A stretch of 64,000 nt of DNA from NCBI GenBank assembly GCA_040902585.1, contig JBBDXA010000228.1, positions 1-64,000 of the forward strand, read 5' to 3'. The DNA comes from JBBDXA01 sp040902585 (GTDB lineage: Bacteria > Planctomycetota > Phycisphaerae > Phycisphaerales > Phycisphaeraceae). Positions 15,998 through 24,094 of this stretch are shown here, in pieces (the stretch's first letter is position 1; every line of letters begins with the position of its first letter). Both the position numbers and the translations under genes were made by a program. The notes beneath the pieces are model-generated. The model saw only the letters and a program-made list of their open reading frames with translations. It did not search any database and was not told the origin of the DNA.

Positions 15998-16121
15998 GGG
16001 TGCCACGGATCGAGGAGGTCCGCCGACGAAGACCCGTGCGGCGGTGTAAGGCTTACTGACAATCGGTGGTCAAAGGCGGCCGGCACGGGTCTCCTCGCAG
16101 ACTCGTCGAGCCGTGGCACCC
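15998..16121. repeat. Inverted-repeat element with about 40-bp arms (GGGTGCCACGG)
   Basis: The left arm 15998-16039 begins GGGTGCCACGG and ends GACCCGTGC. The right arm 16083-16121 is its imperfect inverse complement. The right arm read in reverse contains CGAGTCTGCG, the tip motif shared with the elements at 8814, 21521, 39929 and 45414. No coding content. Confidence 0.88.
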
Positions 16122-16137
16122 TGCCCCGCACCGCCAA

Positions 16138-17694
16138 TCAATATTCCTTCCGCTGTCGCGCCGGGGCGATGCCCAGTTGCTTGCGATATTTCGCGACTGT
16201 TCGCCTGGCGATTTCGATGCCCTTCTCCTTCAGCTTCACCACGAGTTCGTCATCGCTCAGCGGGTTGCTCTTGTCTTCCTCGCCGATGACTTCCTTCAGT
16301 TTCGCCTGCACCGCGCCCCAGCTCATCGCTTCGCCGCCTTCGGTTTCGGTGCCGCCGGAGAAGAACATGCGCAGGGGGAAAATCCCGCGCGGCGACTGGA
16401 TGTATTTCTCGCTCACCGCCCTGCTCACCGTGGCGACGTGGATTCCAAGCTGATCGGCGACGGTCGTCATCGGCAACGGCTTCAGATGCTGCGGGCCATA
16501 GTCGAAGAACTCGCGCTGGGCATCGATCACCACATTGATCACGCGCATCACCGTGTTGTGCCTTTGCTGGATCGCATCGATCAGCCACTGCCCGGTGTGG
16601 ATGTTGTTCTTGACGAAGTCGCGCGTCTTGCGGTCGAGCGTTTTGTCCTTGGCCATTTTCTCCGAGACTTTGCTGATGCGCAGGGCGGGCAGCCGTTCGT
16701 GCCGCAGGCGGGCGACGTAGCGGTCCTGGTCCTCGTCGTAATCGATGATCGCATCAGGCACGATCGAACGCGAGTTGTCTTCGACGAGCATGCGCCCGGG
16801 ATGCGGGTGATATCGCCGCAGGTGGCCGATGGAGCGTTTGATATCTTCGATATCGCGACCGAGATCCTTGGCGATTTTGGGCAGCCGGTTGGCTTCGATG
16901 TCCTTCAAGTGATCGGCCACGAGCGTGCGTTCCAGTTCCAGGTCGCGGTCCTCGCCGATGTCCTCGGCCTGGCCGTCCTCGACGAGCCGGAGCTTCGCGT
17001 CGATCTGAAGCAGCAGGCATTCGCGCAGGTCGCGGGCGCCGATTCCCTGCGGCTCGATGTTTTCCTGAAGCAGTCCCAGCGCTTCATCGAGCAGCTCGAC
17101 CTTCACCGTGGGCGGTGCCTGTTCCAGCATCGTCTGCCGGTCTGTGCGCAGGTAGCCGTCCGCGTCGAGAAAGCCGATGAGGTATTCCCCCGCCACGCGA
17201 TGCTCGGGCGTCATCTCGATGAGGTGCCATTGATCCAGAAGCTGCTCGCCCAGGCTGTCGCCTCGGGCGGCTGTGTTCGCCATCGCGTCCATCTTGGCGT
17301 CGCGGTCGCCTGTGTCGCGGGCCGGGCGGTAGCTTTCGCCTTCGTAGGTGTTCGTGTTCCACGACTCACCGTACTCTTCGCTCATGTTGCTCAGGCGCTC
17401 AAAGTCATCCGCATGATTCGAATCCACCGAGTCATCCGACACCGTCAGCTCGCGCTCGCCTTCGGACTTCTGCTCGACCTCAGGCTCGCCCTCGCCCTCA
17501 CCCTTGGACCCTTCCACACTGTCCTCATCGCCCGGCTCCTTCTGCTCCAGCGTCGGATTCGATGCCAGCTCCTGCTCGATGCGTTCCTCCAGCGCAGCCA
17601 ACGGCAACTGGAGAATCTCCATCGACTGGATCATGCGCGGCGCCAGCTTCATCTGCTGGCTCATCCGCATGTGTTGTCCGGCATCAAGTCGCAT
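16138..17694 (-). CDS. rpoN: RNA polymerase sigma-54 factor
   Basis: 518 residues from the ATG at 17694 (MRLDAGQ). Region I is Gln/Leu-rich (MSQQMKLAPRMIQSMEILQLPLAALEERI) and carries the activator-response function. An acidic region II follows (EPGDEDSVEGSKGEGEGEPEVEQ). The core-binding region includes GYLRTD and GIGARDLRECLLLQ. The C-terminus has the helix-turn-helix (TTVADQLGIHVATVSRAV) and the RpoN box ARRTVAKYRKQL. It needs bacterial enhancer-binding proteins, none of which are in the window. The heptamer array at 17699-17775 sits four bases before the ATG and takes the place of a Shine-Dalgarno sequence. Confidence 0.96.
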   Translation of the reverse strand: MRLDAGQHMRMSQQMKLAPRMIQSMEILQLPLAALEERIEQELASNPTLEQKEPGDEDSVEGSKGEGEGEPEVEQKSEGERELTVSDDSVDSNHADDFERLSNMSEEYGESWNTNTYEGESYRPARDTGDRDAKMDAMANTAARGDSLGEQLLDQWHLIEMTPEHRVAGEYLIGFLDADGYLRTDRQTMLEQAPPTVKVELLDEALGLLQENIEPQGIGARDLRECLLLQIDAKLRLVEDGQAEDIGEDRDLELERTLVADHLKDIEANRLPKIAKDLGRDIEDIKRSIGHLRRYHPHPGRMLVEDNSRSIVPDAIIDYDEDQDRYVARLRHERLPALRISKVSEKMAKDKTLDRKTRDFVKNNIHTGQWLIDAIQQRHNTVMRVINVVIDAQREFFDYGPQHLKPLPMTTVADQLGIHVATVSRAVSEKYIQSPRGIFPLRMFFSGGTETEGGEAMSWGAVQAKLKEVIGEEDKSNPLSDDELVVKLKEKGIEIARRTVAKYRKQLGIAPARQRKEY

Positions 17695-17698
17695 AAGC

Positions 17699-17775
17699 AA
17701 GGGTTCGGGATTCAGGGTTCCGGGTTCCGGGTTTCAAAGCTAGCGGCTAGTGGCTAGTGGCTAGCAGCTACTCAC
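17699..17775. repeat. Heptamer array (CCGGGTT then TAGTGGC) upstream of rpoN
   Basis: Eleven heptamers in phase: AAGGGTT, CGGGATT, CAGGGTT, CCGGGTT twice, TCAAAGC, TAGCGGC, TAGTGGC twice, TAGCAGC, TACTCAC. Two sequence families are joined without loss of phase. It fills most of the space between recR and rpoN. Confidence 0.92.
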
Positions 17776-17801
17776 GTTATCGACATCTGCAAGTCGCGGC
17801 A

Positions 17802-18476
17802 TCATCCGTCCACGCCACGGCGGCCCTGCAAGGCGTCGGCGAGGACCGCTTTGCTGACCAGCTCCATCGGCGAGCCGAACGGCAGCCCGCGCGCCAGGCG
17901 GGTTACGTGGACGCCGAGCTTGTTCAACTCTTGAACGAGGTACATCGCGGTGCCGTCGCCTTCGATCGTGGCGTTGGTGCCGATGATGACTTCGCGAATA
18001 CCGGGGTGTGGGGTGTGGGGTGTGGGGTGTGACGTTTCAGCCGCTTGCGGCTTCGCATCAACTCTTCCGCGTCGCACCCTTTCCAACAGTAAATCAATCG
18101 TCAGATCCCCCGCCCCGATCCCATCCAGCGGCGCAAGCCGACCCATCAGCACGTGGTACACGCCTTTGAACAAGCCTAGTTGTTCAAAACTCACCACATC
18201 GCTCGGCTGCTCCACCACCAAGACCACCCCCGAATCGCGCTGTTCATCGCCGCAGATCGGACAGGGGTCCGACTCGGTCAGGTTGTGACAGATGGAACAC
18301 TGCTTGGTGTTGCGTTTCATCTCGATGAGGGCCGCGGCAAGGGCGTTGACCTCGTCGGCGGGCTGCTTGATCAGGTGAAACGCGAGGCGCTGGGCGGACC
18401 GCTTGCCGATGCCGGGCAGCCGACTGAGCCGTTCCACGAGGCGATTCATCGCCGATGTGCTGGACATCCGTGCCAT
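17802..18476 (-). CDS. recR: Recombination protein RecR with a repeat-derived insertion
   Basis: 224 residues. RecR works with RecO to load RecA in gap repair. The N-terminal helix-hairpin-helix (LSRLPGIGKRSAQRLAFHLI), the C4 zinc motif (CSICHNLTESDPCPICGD) and the Toprim domain (VVLVVEQPSDVVSFE, IIGTNATIEGDGTAMYL) are all present. Between LLERVRRG and IREVIIGTN about 22 extra residues are inserted, including HPTPHTPHP, which is translation of a four-unit GGGGTGT heptamer array. Because the unit is seven bases, gain or loss of one copy would break the frame. TACAAT lies six bases before the ATG, so the message is probably leaderless. Confidence 0.94.
   Translation of the reverse strand: MARMSSTSAMNRLVERLSRLPGIGKRSAQRLAFHLIKQPADEVNALAAALIEMKRNTKQCSICHNLTESDPCPICGDEQRDSGVVLVVEQPSDVVSFEQLGLFKGVYHVLMGRLAPLDGIGAGDLTIDLLLERVRRGRVDAKPQAAETSHPTPHTPHPGIREVIIGTNATIEGDGTAMYLVQELNKLGVHVTRLARGLPFGSPMELVSKAVLADALQGRRGVDG
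18003..18030. repeat. GGGGTGT heptamer array inside recR
   Basis: Four perfect copies of GGGGTGT at 18003-18030, translated on the minus strand within the Toprim domain of RecR. Confidence 0.95.
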
Positions 18477-18482
18477 GCGGTC

Positions 18483-18488
18483 ATTGTA
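18483..18488 (-). promoter_or_regulatory. Leaderless-type -10 box of recR
   Basis: TACAAT on the minus strand, exactly six bases (18477-18482) before the recR ATG at 18476. No Shine-Dalgarno sequence. Confidence 0.6.
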
Positions 18489-18527
18489 GGCGATTCTGGC
18501 ATGGAGTTTGCACGGGAGGTGATTAAC

Positions 18528-18657
18528 TCCCCTCCCTCCCAGGGAGGGGCTGGGGGAGGGTCGGACGAATGACGATGTGGGCTCGTTGGTTGCGCCCTGC
18601 CGCCTCCGACAACTGTACGCTCGACCCTCCCCTCACCCCTCCCTGAGAGGGAGGGGA
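18528..18657. repeat. REP-like element B (130 bp)
   Basis: Same arm structure as element A. Left arm 18528-18563 (CCCTCCCTCCCAGGGAGGGG, then GGGGGAGGGTCG), right arm 18622-18657 (CGACCCTCCCC to GAGAGGGAGGGG). It lies in the divergent space between recR and the BFD gene, just upstream of the latter's TACAAT box. Confidence 0.9.
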
Positions 18658-18665
18658 ATCCGACC

Positions 18666-18671
18666 TACAAT
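18666..18671 (+). promoter_or_regulatory. Leaderless-type -10 box of the BFD gene
   Basis: TACAAT followed by six bases (CCCCCG) and the ATG at 18678. No ribosome-binding site. Confidence 0.6.
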
Positions 18672-18677
18672 CCCCCG

Positions 18678-18962
18678 ATGGATCCTGATGATGACGTCTG
18701 TCTGTGCTTCCACGTGAGCAAGCGAAAAATCGTGAGCTTCTGCAAGCGCGAGAAGCCTGCGGTCGCGAGCCTGATCAGCGAGTGTCTCTCGGCCGGCACC
18801 GGCTGCATGTGGTGCGTGCCTTTTTTGAAGAAGCTGCACGCGCAGGCGATGGCGGGTGTTGAGGACCCAGACCTGCCGGTGTCGCCTGAGGAATACGCGA
18901 AGCGAAGGGCGCAGTATCGTGACAGCGGCGAACGCGATGAATCATCCGAGCGCGGGGAGTAG
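18678..18962 (+). CDS. BFD-like [2Fe-2S]-binding protein
   Basis: 94 residues. CLCFHVSKRKIV at the start and GTGCMWCVPFLKKL about 33 residues later give the C-x-C...C-x2-C pattern of the bacterioferritin-associated-ferredoxin fold, which holds a [2Fe-2S] cluster. The C-terminal 40 residues are hydrophilic and rich in Glu and Arg. In other bacteria such domains donate electrons to bacterioferritin or sit on NirB/GlpA-type enzymes; here it stands alone, so the partner is unknown. The start is fixed by MDPDDDVCLC and the adjacent TACAAT box. Confidence 0.85.
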   Translation: MDPDDDVCLCFHVSKRKIVSFCKREKPAVASLISECLSAGTGCMWCVPFLKKLHAQAMAGVEDPDLPVSPEEYAKRRAQYRDSGERDESSERGE

Positions 18963-18982
18963 CCGCTTGCGGCTTAGCGCTC

Positions 18983-19894
18983 CTATTTTTGGGCCACAAG
19001 CGTCGCCTCCCCCTTCAAATACCCGATTGACGCCAGAAACTTATCCGCGGCGACCGTCGTCTTCACGAACATCGCGTTATCGCCTCGCCCGTAGTTGAAA
19101 AAGCCGTGCCCCTGCCCGTCGAACGCCGCGACATCACATCGGTTGCCCGCGGCCTTCATCGCCTTGGCGAAGTTCTCCGCCTGCGCGAACGGCACCGTGC
19201 TGTCCGCCTTGCCGTGGATCACCAGCGTCGCCGGCGTGCCCTTCTTCACGTGATGCTCCGGCGAAAGCTTCTCCGCATGGTCGCCGAACCGCGCGACGAT
19301 GCCCGCCCCCTTCTTTTCGTCGCCCCAACCGGGGACCGTCGTGTTGAGCACGGGGTTGAAAAGCACCATCGCATTAGGCACGGAACTGATCTTCACATCT
19401 TCGCCCTCTTCTTCATAGCCCGGCACCGTGCCTGTGGCCGCGGCAATGTGCCCCCCTGCCGATCCGCCTGCCGCGACGATTCGATCCGGATCGATGCCCA
19501 GCTTCCCGGCATTCGCGCGGGCCCAGCGGATGGCGCTCTTGGCGTCCATCACGCACTTGTCCGGAGTCACGTTCTGCCGACTCTTCACGCGATAGTCCGC
19601 GGCCATCGTCACCATGCCTCGTGCGGCAAAGTACTCGCTCTGCTTTTCAAACTGCCCGGTGGAGCCGCCGGTCCACCCGCCGCCGAAGAAGAAGATGATC
19701 GCCGGGCGTTTGTCGGTCGCCTTGTGGTCGGCAGGCGTGACGATGAACATCTTCAGCTCCACATCGCCGACTTTCTTATAGACCTGCGTGGTCTTCTTCA
19801 CTTGATCGCCGCCGGGAATGGCGACATCCTTCGGCGCAGCGTGAAGCGAAGCAGCGAAGCAAAGCAATGTGCAACTAGCGATGAGCATACGCAT
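18983..19894 (-). CDS. Secreted alpha/beta-hydrolase (esterase/lipase-like)
   Basis: 303 residues from the ATG at 19894 (MRMLIASC), preceded by AAAGGTG. A signal peptide ends near LHA-APK. The oxyanion-hole region is FFFGGGWTGGS, the nucleophile elbow is AAGGSAGGHIAA (G-x-S-x-G type, Ser in GGSAGG), the acid is in HGKADSTVPFAQ, and the His is in GQGHGFFNYG. This resembles planctomycete esterases related to acetylxylan and hormone-sensitive-lipase types acting on acylated polysaccharides. The frame remains open through REP-like element C up to 20110, but that part is repeat DNA. Confidence 0.88.
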   Translation of the reverse strand: MRMLIASCTLLCFAASLHAAPKDVAIPGGDQVKKTTQVYKKVGDVELKMFIVTPADHKATDKRPAIIFFFGGGWTGGSTGQFEKQSEYFAARGMVTMAADYRVKSRQNVTPDKCVMDAKSAIRWARANAGKLGIDPDRIVAAGGSAGGHIAAATGTVPGYEEEGEDVKISSVPNAMVLFNPVLNTTVPGWGDEKKGAGIVARFGDHAEKLSPEHHVKKGTPATLVIHGKADSTVPFAQAENFAKAMKAAGNRCDVAAFDGQGHGFFNYGRGDNAMFVKTTVAADKFLASIGYLKGEATLVAQK

Positions 19895-19944
19895 GGGTAC
19901 ACCTTTCAGCAGAGAGATAACACCAGTGTAACGCGACGCGTCTG

Positions 19945-20075
19945 ATTCCCCTCCCTCCCAGGGAGGGGTTAGGGGAGGGTCGAGCGCACGAACTTCGCAA
20001 CGGCAACGGCCCAACCAACCTTGCACTTCGTCGTTCGCCCGACCCTCCCCCAGCCCCTCCCTAAGAGGGAGGGGA
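19945..20075. repeat. REP-like element C (131 bp)
   Basis: Left arm 19945-19982 and right arm 20040-20075 match element A almost base for base, including AGGGGTTAGGGGAGGGTCG and CCCTAAGAGGGAGGGG. The inner sequence differs. It lies between the divergent esterase and mgtE genes. Confidence 0.92.
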
Positions 20076-20127
20076 GCCGATCCAATTCCTTCCCTCCCGG
20101 TACACTGCACGCGCTTGGAGCGTACGC

Positions 20128-21501
20128 ATGCCGCAGGAAACGGAAATCTTTGAACTCTGGACCGAGCTCGAGAAGATCATCGACTCGGGCAACGCCCCGC
20201 ACCTGGAGGCGTTCGTTCAGCTCCTGCCGCCCGCGGAGACGGCGTACACCATCTCGCGCCTGCCGGAATTCAAACAGTCCAAACTTTTCGAACTGCTGAG
20301 CCCCGAGTTTGCCGCTGACTTGCTGGGCCACTTTTCCGATGAGCAGGCTGCGGACCTGATCGAAGAGCTGCCCGCTGAGCACGCGGCTGACATCATCGAA
20401 GAGCTCGAGTCCGACGAGCAGGCCGACCTTCTCCAGGAACTCGACGGCGAAGACGCGCAGGCGATTCTCGCGCAGATGGATCCGCAAGACGCGGCTGACG
20501 CGCGCATCCTCGCCGCGTACGATCCGGACACGGCCGGCGGCATGATGTTCACCGAGTTCATCGCCTACCCGCAGGCGATGCGCGTCGATGAAGTCATACG
20601 CGACCTGCGGCACAAGGCGGCTGAGTACGAAGACTACGACATCCATTATGTCTACATCACCGACGAAGCAGGCAAACTCGCAGGCGTGCTGCGCCTGCGG
20701 GCGCTGGTCGTCGCGCAAGGCGACAAGCAACTCGGACAGGTGATGACCGGCACGCCCGTCAGCGCCCGCGTCGCGGCCGATGTCAACGAACTGGAAGACC
20801 TCTTCGATCGCTACGACTTCACCGCGCTGCCGGTCGTCGATGAAGCGGGCAAGCTCGTCGGCGTCGTGCATCAGGGGGACGTGGCGGAACACCTCGGCGA
20901 ACAGGCTGAGGAAGATCTGATGAAGTTCGGCGGCATCATCGGCGGCGAAGAGCTGCGCAGCGAGCCGCTGAAGGAACGCGCTCTGAGGCGAATGCTGTTC
21001 CTTGTGCCCAATATCGCCCTTTCGTTTGTTTCCGTCTGCATCATCGCGGCTTTTGAACCCATCATTCAGAAGCTCACCGCGCTGGCGGTGTTCCTCCCGC
21101 TGGTAGCCAACCTCAGCGGCGCGACGGGCAACCAGGCCGTGGCGGTGAGCATTCGCGAACTGACGCTGGGCATTCTCAAGCCCGCGGATGTGCGGCGTGT
21201 CTTTGAAAAGGAAGTGTTGCTGGGATTCATCAACGGCGTGATCATCGGCATCGCGCTGGGGCTCATCGCCTGGATCATGCGACCCGACTCGCCGGGCCTG
21301 GCGCTGCTCATCGGCATCGCCTTTGCCGTCAACAGCGTGCTGGCCGTGGTGCTGGGCGGCACGATTCCCCTGATGCTCAAACGCCTGGGCGCGGACCCGG
21401 CGATGGCGTCGAGCCCGATTCTCACGACCGTGACGGACATGTCCAGCTTTCTGCTGGTACTCGGCGGCGCGGCGTATGTCGCGCCGTCGATTCTGAATTG
21501 A
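20128..21501 (+). CDS. mgtE: Magnesium transporter MgtE
   Basis: 457 residues. The domain order is typical: an N-terminal superhelical domain of MgtE-N repeats (LLSPEFAADLLGHFSDEQAADLIEELPAEHAADIIEEL), a pair of CBS domains (about 140-260, with PVVDEAGKLVGVV), a plug helix, and five membrane helices from FLVPNIALSFVSVCIIAAF to the C-terminus, including ANLSGATGNQAVAVSIREL and the pore segment DPAMASSPILTTVTDMSSF. It imports Mg2+ and is gated by Mg2+ binding to the cytosolic domains. TTGGAG lies 7 bases before the ATG, and TACACT (20101-20106) is a plausible -10. There is no room for a magnesium riboswitch in the short leader. Confidence 0.95.
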   Translation: MPQETEIFELWTELEKIIDSGNAPHLEAFVQLLPPAETAYTISRLPEFKQSKLFELLSPEFAADLLGHFSDEQAADLIEELPAEHAADIIEELESDEQADLLQELDGEDAQAILAQMDPQDAADARILAAYDPDTAGGMMFTEFIAYPQAMRVDEVIRDLRHKAAEYEDYDIHYVYITDEAGKLAGVLRLRALVVAQGDKQLGQVMTGTPVSARVAADVNELEDLFDRYDFTALPVVDEAGKLVGVVHQGDVAEHLGEQAEEDLMKFGGIIGGEELRSEPLKERALRRMLFLVPNIALSFVSVCIIAAFEPIIQKLTALAVFLPLVANLSGATGNQAVAVSIRELTLGILKPADVRRVFEKEVLLGFINGVIIGIALGLIAWIMRPDSPGLALLIGIAFAVNSVLAVVLGGTIPLMLKRLGADPAMASSPILTTVTDMSSFLLVLGGAAYVAPSILN

Positions 21502-21520
21502 CTGGATATCTATTTCGCTC

Positions 21521-21653
21521 AAGCCCGATGGCGAGTCCGCGAGCCGTCGGGGTATCGCGAGTCGAGACTCAAGACGCCGGACGCTGGACTCAAGAGTCAG
21601 GACGCAGGCCCCTCGGATACCCCGACGGCTCGCCAAGCCTCGCCATCGGGCTT
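21521..21653. repeat. Inverted-repeat element with heptamer spacer between mgtE and holA
   Basis: The left arm 21521-21556 begins AAGCCCGATGGCGAGTCCGC and ends in GGGGTATC. The right arm 21616-21653 is its inverse. The spacer is itself a heptamer array (GAGTCGA, GACTCAA, GACGCCG, GACGCTG, GACTCAA, GAGTCAG, GACGCAG; 21559-21607). AGTCCGCG is present at the arm tip. Confidence 0.9.
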
Positions 21654-21679
21654 GGAAACACACGCCCATTCAAGTTCAT

Positions 21680-21685
21680 TACAAT
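21680..21685 (+). promoter_or_regulatory. Leaderless-type -10 box of holA
   Basis: TACAAT, six bases (CTCTCC), then the ATG at 21692. No purine-rich ribosome site. Confidence 0.6.
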
Positions 21686-21691
21686 CTCTCC

Positions 21692-22738
21692 ATGGCCAAA
21701 TCGCGGTCACCCGCCAAGCCGACAAAGGACGCCACGCTCGACTCCTCCGCGCGGATGCTCATCCTCTGCGGCCCCGAAGAGATGCTCAAGCGCGAAGCCT
21801 GGCAGCAGTTTTGCGAAGCGATCAACAAGGAATTCAGCGCGGACATCGAAGCCGTTTCCTTCGATGGCAAAACCGCTGAGCCCGCGCTGGTGTTCGATGA
21901 GCTGCGCACACCATCCATGTTTCAGCCCTACCGGCTTGTCGTGGTGGACAACGCCGATGAATGGGTGAAGTCGCATCGTGATCTTGTAGAGCGTTACGCG
22001 GAGAACCCCGCCGAGGCCGCGACGCTGGTTCTTCGCAGCACCAACTGGAACAGCCCGAAGCTGGACAAGCTGGTGGAGAAGGTCGGCGCGAAGGTGAAGA
22101 TGGAACCGGTGCCGATGCCAGAGGCCGTAGCCTGGCTGGTCAAGCGGGCGACGACGCATCACGATCGCAAGCTTTCCAAAGACTGCGCTCAGACCCTCGT
22201 CGCGAGGCTCGGCTGCGGTCTGCTTCGCCTCAACACCGAACTCGCCAAGCTCGCCCTGCTGGTAGGTGACGGCGAAGCAATCGAAAAGGCCCTCATCGAT
22301 CAGACCGTGGGCCGCAGCAGCGATGAACAGGTGTGGGCGGTGCAGGAGGCGCTGCTGGCGGCACTGGCCTCGCCGCCGCGCTCAGCGGGGGCGAGTCCCG
22401 CGGGCCGCATGATCGAAGCGCTGCACGAACTGGTGGACCTGGCGGATCATCCAAGTGTGCTGGTGCTCTACTTCGTGGCCGACATGGTGCGCAAGCTGCA
22501 CCTGGCGAACATGCTCCGCCGCCAGCGCGTGTCGGATTCGGAGATCGCCTCGCAGTTGAAGCTGTGGGGCCCGCGTCGAAACACCTTTTTTGCGGTGCTC
22601 AACCGCCTGTCTCCTGATGCCAGTGCCGCCATGCTGCAGCGCATCGTCCGTTACGACCGCGGGGCGAAATCGGGGCTGGGGGATTTCCTGCCAAATCTCG
22701 AATGTTTCTGCGCCACGCTGGCCGATGAACTGAGGTAA
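21692..22738 (+). CDS. holA: DNA polymerase III subunit delta
   Basis: 348 residues. Delta opens the beta sliding clamp within the clamp-loader complex. The AAA-like fold appears as MLILCGPEEMLKREAWQQF at the N-terminus, then SMFQPYRLVVVDNADEWV, a middle helical domain around KDCAQTLVARLGCGLLRLNTELAKLALL, and the C-terminal collar helices (HPSVLVLYFVADMVRKLHLANMLRRQ). As in other deltas no functional Walker A lysine is evident. The N-terminal 20 residues (KSRSPAKPTKDATLDSS) are a basic extension. The gene lies in the leaderless group. Confidence 0.9.
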   Translation: MAKSRSPAKPTKDATLDSSARMLILCGPEEMLKREAWQQFCEAINKEFSADIEAVSFDGKTAEPALVFDELRTPSMFQPYRLVVVDNADEWVKSHRDLVERYAENPAEAATLVLRSTNWNSPKLDKLVEKVGAKVKMEPVPMPEAVAWLVKRATTHHDRKLSKDCAQTLVARLGCGLLRLNTELAKLALLVGDGEAIEKALIDQTVGRSSDEQVWAVQEALLAALASPPRSAGASPAGRMIEALHELVDLADHPSVLVLYFVADMVRKLHLANMLRRQRVSDSEIASQLKLWGPRRNTFFAVLNRLSPDASAAMLQRIVRYDRGAKSGLGDFLPNLECFCATLADELR

Positions 22739-22848
22739 GTCGCGTTATCGCAGCGCGGGCAACGACGCCGGCTGCGGTCCGCATGGATGTGGATTCGTGA
22801 CTTCCCGTTCGAATGATCCTCACGACCTGCGCAGGAGGCGCTTCAGTG

Positions 22849-24084
22849 ATGATGAACCCACGCATTTTCCGCAAGGCTTCAGCCGCAACGCTCACCGCCC
22901 TGATCGCGCTGGGCGGATGCGCCGCCAGTGAGCCATCCCCGCCGGGCACCGCCCCTTCATCACGCCCAGCCGCGCAACCTTACACCGACTCGCGACTTGC
23001 CGAGGGCGGTACGAACCCGATCGATGCCCAGGCCGATGCCTACGCCAAACGCATTGCGGCGGCGCTGGCGCAGCAGCAGAATGACGGCAAGCAGGCGGTT
23101 ACACCTTCCGCTCCCAAGTCTGGTGATGGCACGATCGACTGGGTCGATGAGCCGCACCTGCGATCCGCCAACCCGCCCAAGTCGTCGCAGCCTTCTGCCA
23201 ACGGCGCGACGCAGGCCAATGCTGCGAACGCTCCGCACAAGGATGAAACCACAACGCAGGCGGCCCCCGAGCACAAGATCGAACAGCAGGCGACGGCGAA
23301 TCCTTCCCACAGGACCGTCAGCGTCGATGAAGCGGCAAGGCATGATCTCAGCCGGCAGGATCTGCTTCGCCTCCTGCACGATCGCATCCGCGAAAGCAAC
23401 GATCCGGGCCTGACCAAGGCGCTCAGCTTTGCCGGCCTGGCGCTGGCGGACCCGGACATGCAGCTGCGCGACAGCGACATCGCCAGCCTGACGCCTTCGC
23501 AGCAGCAGCTCGTGAAGGAATTTCACGCGCTGCTTTCGGCGCTGGGTCGGCAGATCACCGCCGGCGAAAACGTCGATCGACCGAATGTGATGCAGCGCGT
23601 GAATGCGATTGTCGGCGAGCAGCCGATGTCGATCAGAGCGGTAAAGCTGTGCGAACGCGTGCGCGGCTTCGGCGTCTACGAAGAGCTGCAAAGCCTGTCG
23701 CTGCTCGCCGGGCGCGATCATCCGATGGTGATCTACGTCGAGATCGATCAGTTCAAGACGGTGCAGAGCACGGGCGACAAACCGACGCACCAGGTGAAGC
23801 TCTCGCAGGAAGTGGTGCTCTACAACGAATCGGACGGGCTGGCGGTGTGGCAACTGCCTGCCGAGCAGATCGTGGATGAAAGCCGCAACCGCAGGCGCGA
23901 TTTTTACGTCGTGCAGCCGACGCGGTTGCCGGCTCGCCTGACCGTGGGCAAGTACATTCTGAAGGTGCGCGTACGCGACCTCTTGGGCGGGACGCGCGAT
24001 GAGATGAGCGTGCAGATCAACGTGGTGGCTGATCCGGCGCTGGTGAGGCCGCCGGTGAAGGCGGGAGCGGGCAACGGAAGCTGA
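22849..24084 (+). CDS. Lipoprotein of unknown function
   Basis: 411 residues from the ATG at 22849; GGAGG lies 10 bases upstream. A lipobox (ALGG-CAAS, Cys about 25) predicts acylation. Residues up to about 140 are low-complexity, rich in Ala, Pro, Gln and Asn, followed by a helical region (DLLRLLHDRIRESNDPGLTKAL) and a C-terminal beta-rich part with VKLCERVRGFGVYEELQSLSLLAG and LPARLTVGKYILKVRVRDLLGG, which suggests an immunoglobulin-like domain. I do not recognise a named family. It is probably cotranscribed with the membrane protein that starts 11 bases after its stop. Confidence 0.75.
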   Translation: MMNPRIFRKASAATLTALIALGGCAASEPSPPGTAPSSRPAAQPYTDSRLAEGGTNPIDAQADAYAKRIAAALAQQQNDGKQAVTPSAPKSGDGTIDWVDEPHLRSANPPKSSQPSANGATQANAANAPHKDETTTQAAPEHKIEQQATANPSHRTVSVDEAARHDLSRQDLLRLLHDRIRESNDPGLTKALSFAGLALADPDMQLRDSDIASLTPSQQQLVKEFHALLSALGRQITAGENVDRPNVMQRVNAIVGEQPMSIRAVKLCERVRGFGVYEELQSLSLLAGRDHPMVIYVEIDQFKTVQSTGDKPTHQVKLSQEVVLYNESDGLAVWQLPAEQIVDESRNRRRDFYVVQPTRLPARLTVGKYILKVRVRDLLGGTRDEMSVQINVVADPALVRPPVKAGAGNGS

Positions 24085-24094
24085 GAGGCTTGCG

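Noticed and set aside
20076..20127. Magnesium riboswitch before mgtE
   Set aside because: The leader is about 15 bases from the likely transcription start; there is no room for an ykoK or mgtA-type structure.
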